Below the pieces are notes generated by a model. That model was not told the DNA's origin. It was given only the letters and a program-made list of their open reading frames with translations, and ran no database searches. DNA of 64,000 nt from Bidens hawaiensis (lineage: Eukaryota; Streptophyta; Magnoliopsida; Asterales; Asteraceae), in the NCBI GenBank assembly GCA_021521415.1, contig JAIQDT010002831.1:186001-250000 (forward strand). Direction: 5' to 3'. Positions 63,699-64,000 of this stretch are shown piece by piece (the first letter of the stretch is position 1; every line of letters starts with the position of its first letter). A program made the position numbers and the translations under genes.

Positions 63699-64000
63699 TG
63701 TTGTGCTGAAGACAGTCAATTAAATATTAACTAAGACAAGTAATAAAAACTAGACTTAAGACTCAACTACACAAAACACCGGCAAGTGAACCGATCAATT
63801 GTACTAAAGCTAAGTAAGTCCGGAATATCAAACCCACATGACTCAATAAATTACGTTAATTAACCAATTAGACTCGACTTACGACACGACTAGTTATTAT
63901 TAATGTTTTAAGGGGGTTTTTAAACTAACATTAAACTAAGAAATTTAATAAACAAGTAAACTAGAAAACAAGCAATTAATCACAAGATCGAAACCAAAAA
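63699..64000 (-). repeat. 5' LTR of the Athila-like element, inner part
   Basis: It starts TGTTGTGCTG at 63699. It contains CACCGGCAAGTGAACCGATC and TAAGTCCGGAATATC, comparable to the U5 segment of the solo LTR at 25242. It runs off the window. Confidence 0.65.

Larger units (their letters stand above)
57404..64000 (-). mobile_element. Athila-like Ty3/Gypsy element without RT or integrase (continues past the window)
   Basis: On the minus strand: 5' LTR (from 63699 rightward, incomplete), a tRNA-Asp-type primer site (63675-63692), gag (63338-62074), protease remnant (61755-60874), about 2.4 kb of non-coding DNA, a polypurine tract (about 58497-58510) and the 3' LTR (58496 leftward). No RT, RNase H or integrase motif is present in any frame, so it is a gag-carrying non-autonomous derivative. 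The left boundary near 57404 is uncertain, because the 3' LTR seems to lack its U5 end. Confidence 0.82.

Overview
The window is plant nuclear DNA. Genes have many short introns with GT-AG borders, and most of the sequence is nested transposable elements, many with intact target-site duplications (TSDs). The element families (Ty3/Gypsy Tekay-like and Athila-like, Ty1/Copia with an extra ORF after pol, BED-type hAT) and a YPRFLQ-containing third ORF that I associate with composite genomes suggest a eudicot, probably Asteraceae. That is an inference. No rRNA, tRNA, CRISPR or bacterial feature was seen.

Three host genes can be supported. (1) 1-1146 (+): the 3' end of a SERK3/BAK1-like receptor kinase, whose last intron is about ten degenerate copies of one short repeat. 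(2) 15908-18824 (-): a complete 11-exon RAE1/Gle2 mRNA-export WD40 gene coding for 347 residues, with a non-canonical GA at one 5' splice site. (3) 48960-51043 (+): a short TGS1-type cap hypermethylase gene whose large intron carries a tandem duplication.

Mobile DNA by region. 2490-15447 is a BED-zinc-finger hAT element (TSD CTGCTATT, TIR TAGACGTG). Its transposase is broken by a nested 9.4-kb Tekay-type Ty3/Gypsy element (4109-13497, TSD AACGC, LTRs about 1% apart). The hAT right end carries a second, convergent gene for a BED-finger-only protein with a mirrored TATA box and the same palindromic subterminal repeats. This two-gene layout is the strongest candidate for something undescribed. 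20679-22776 is a solo LTR (TSD CCCAC). 24077-41953 is a second solo LTR (TSD ATAGG) that hosts a MULE-like element (24619-27726, 9-bp TSD), itself hosting an Athila-type solo LTR (25242-27016, TSD AACGT), and also a 12.4-kb Ty1/Copia element on the minus strand (28204-40560, TSD GTTTC). The Copia element has gag, protease, integrase, RT/RNase H and an ORF of about 980 codons after pol. 43703-44290 is a hAT-type MITE. 44464-45415 and 19820-20314 are related foldback elements. 46341 is a Helitron 3' end. 53819-57403 is the 5' part of another Copia element. 57404-64000 is an Athila-like element on the minus strand with gag and a protease remnant but no RT or integrase.

A recurring pattern is that five LTR families place a reiterated, CpG-rich, often self-complementary motif just upstream of the LTR TATA box. 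Splice sites were read by eye and alignments were done by hand, so base-level boundaries are given only where a TSD or splice border fixes them.
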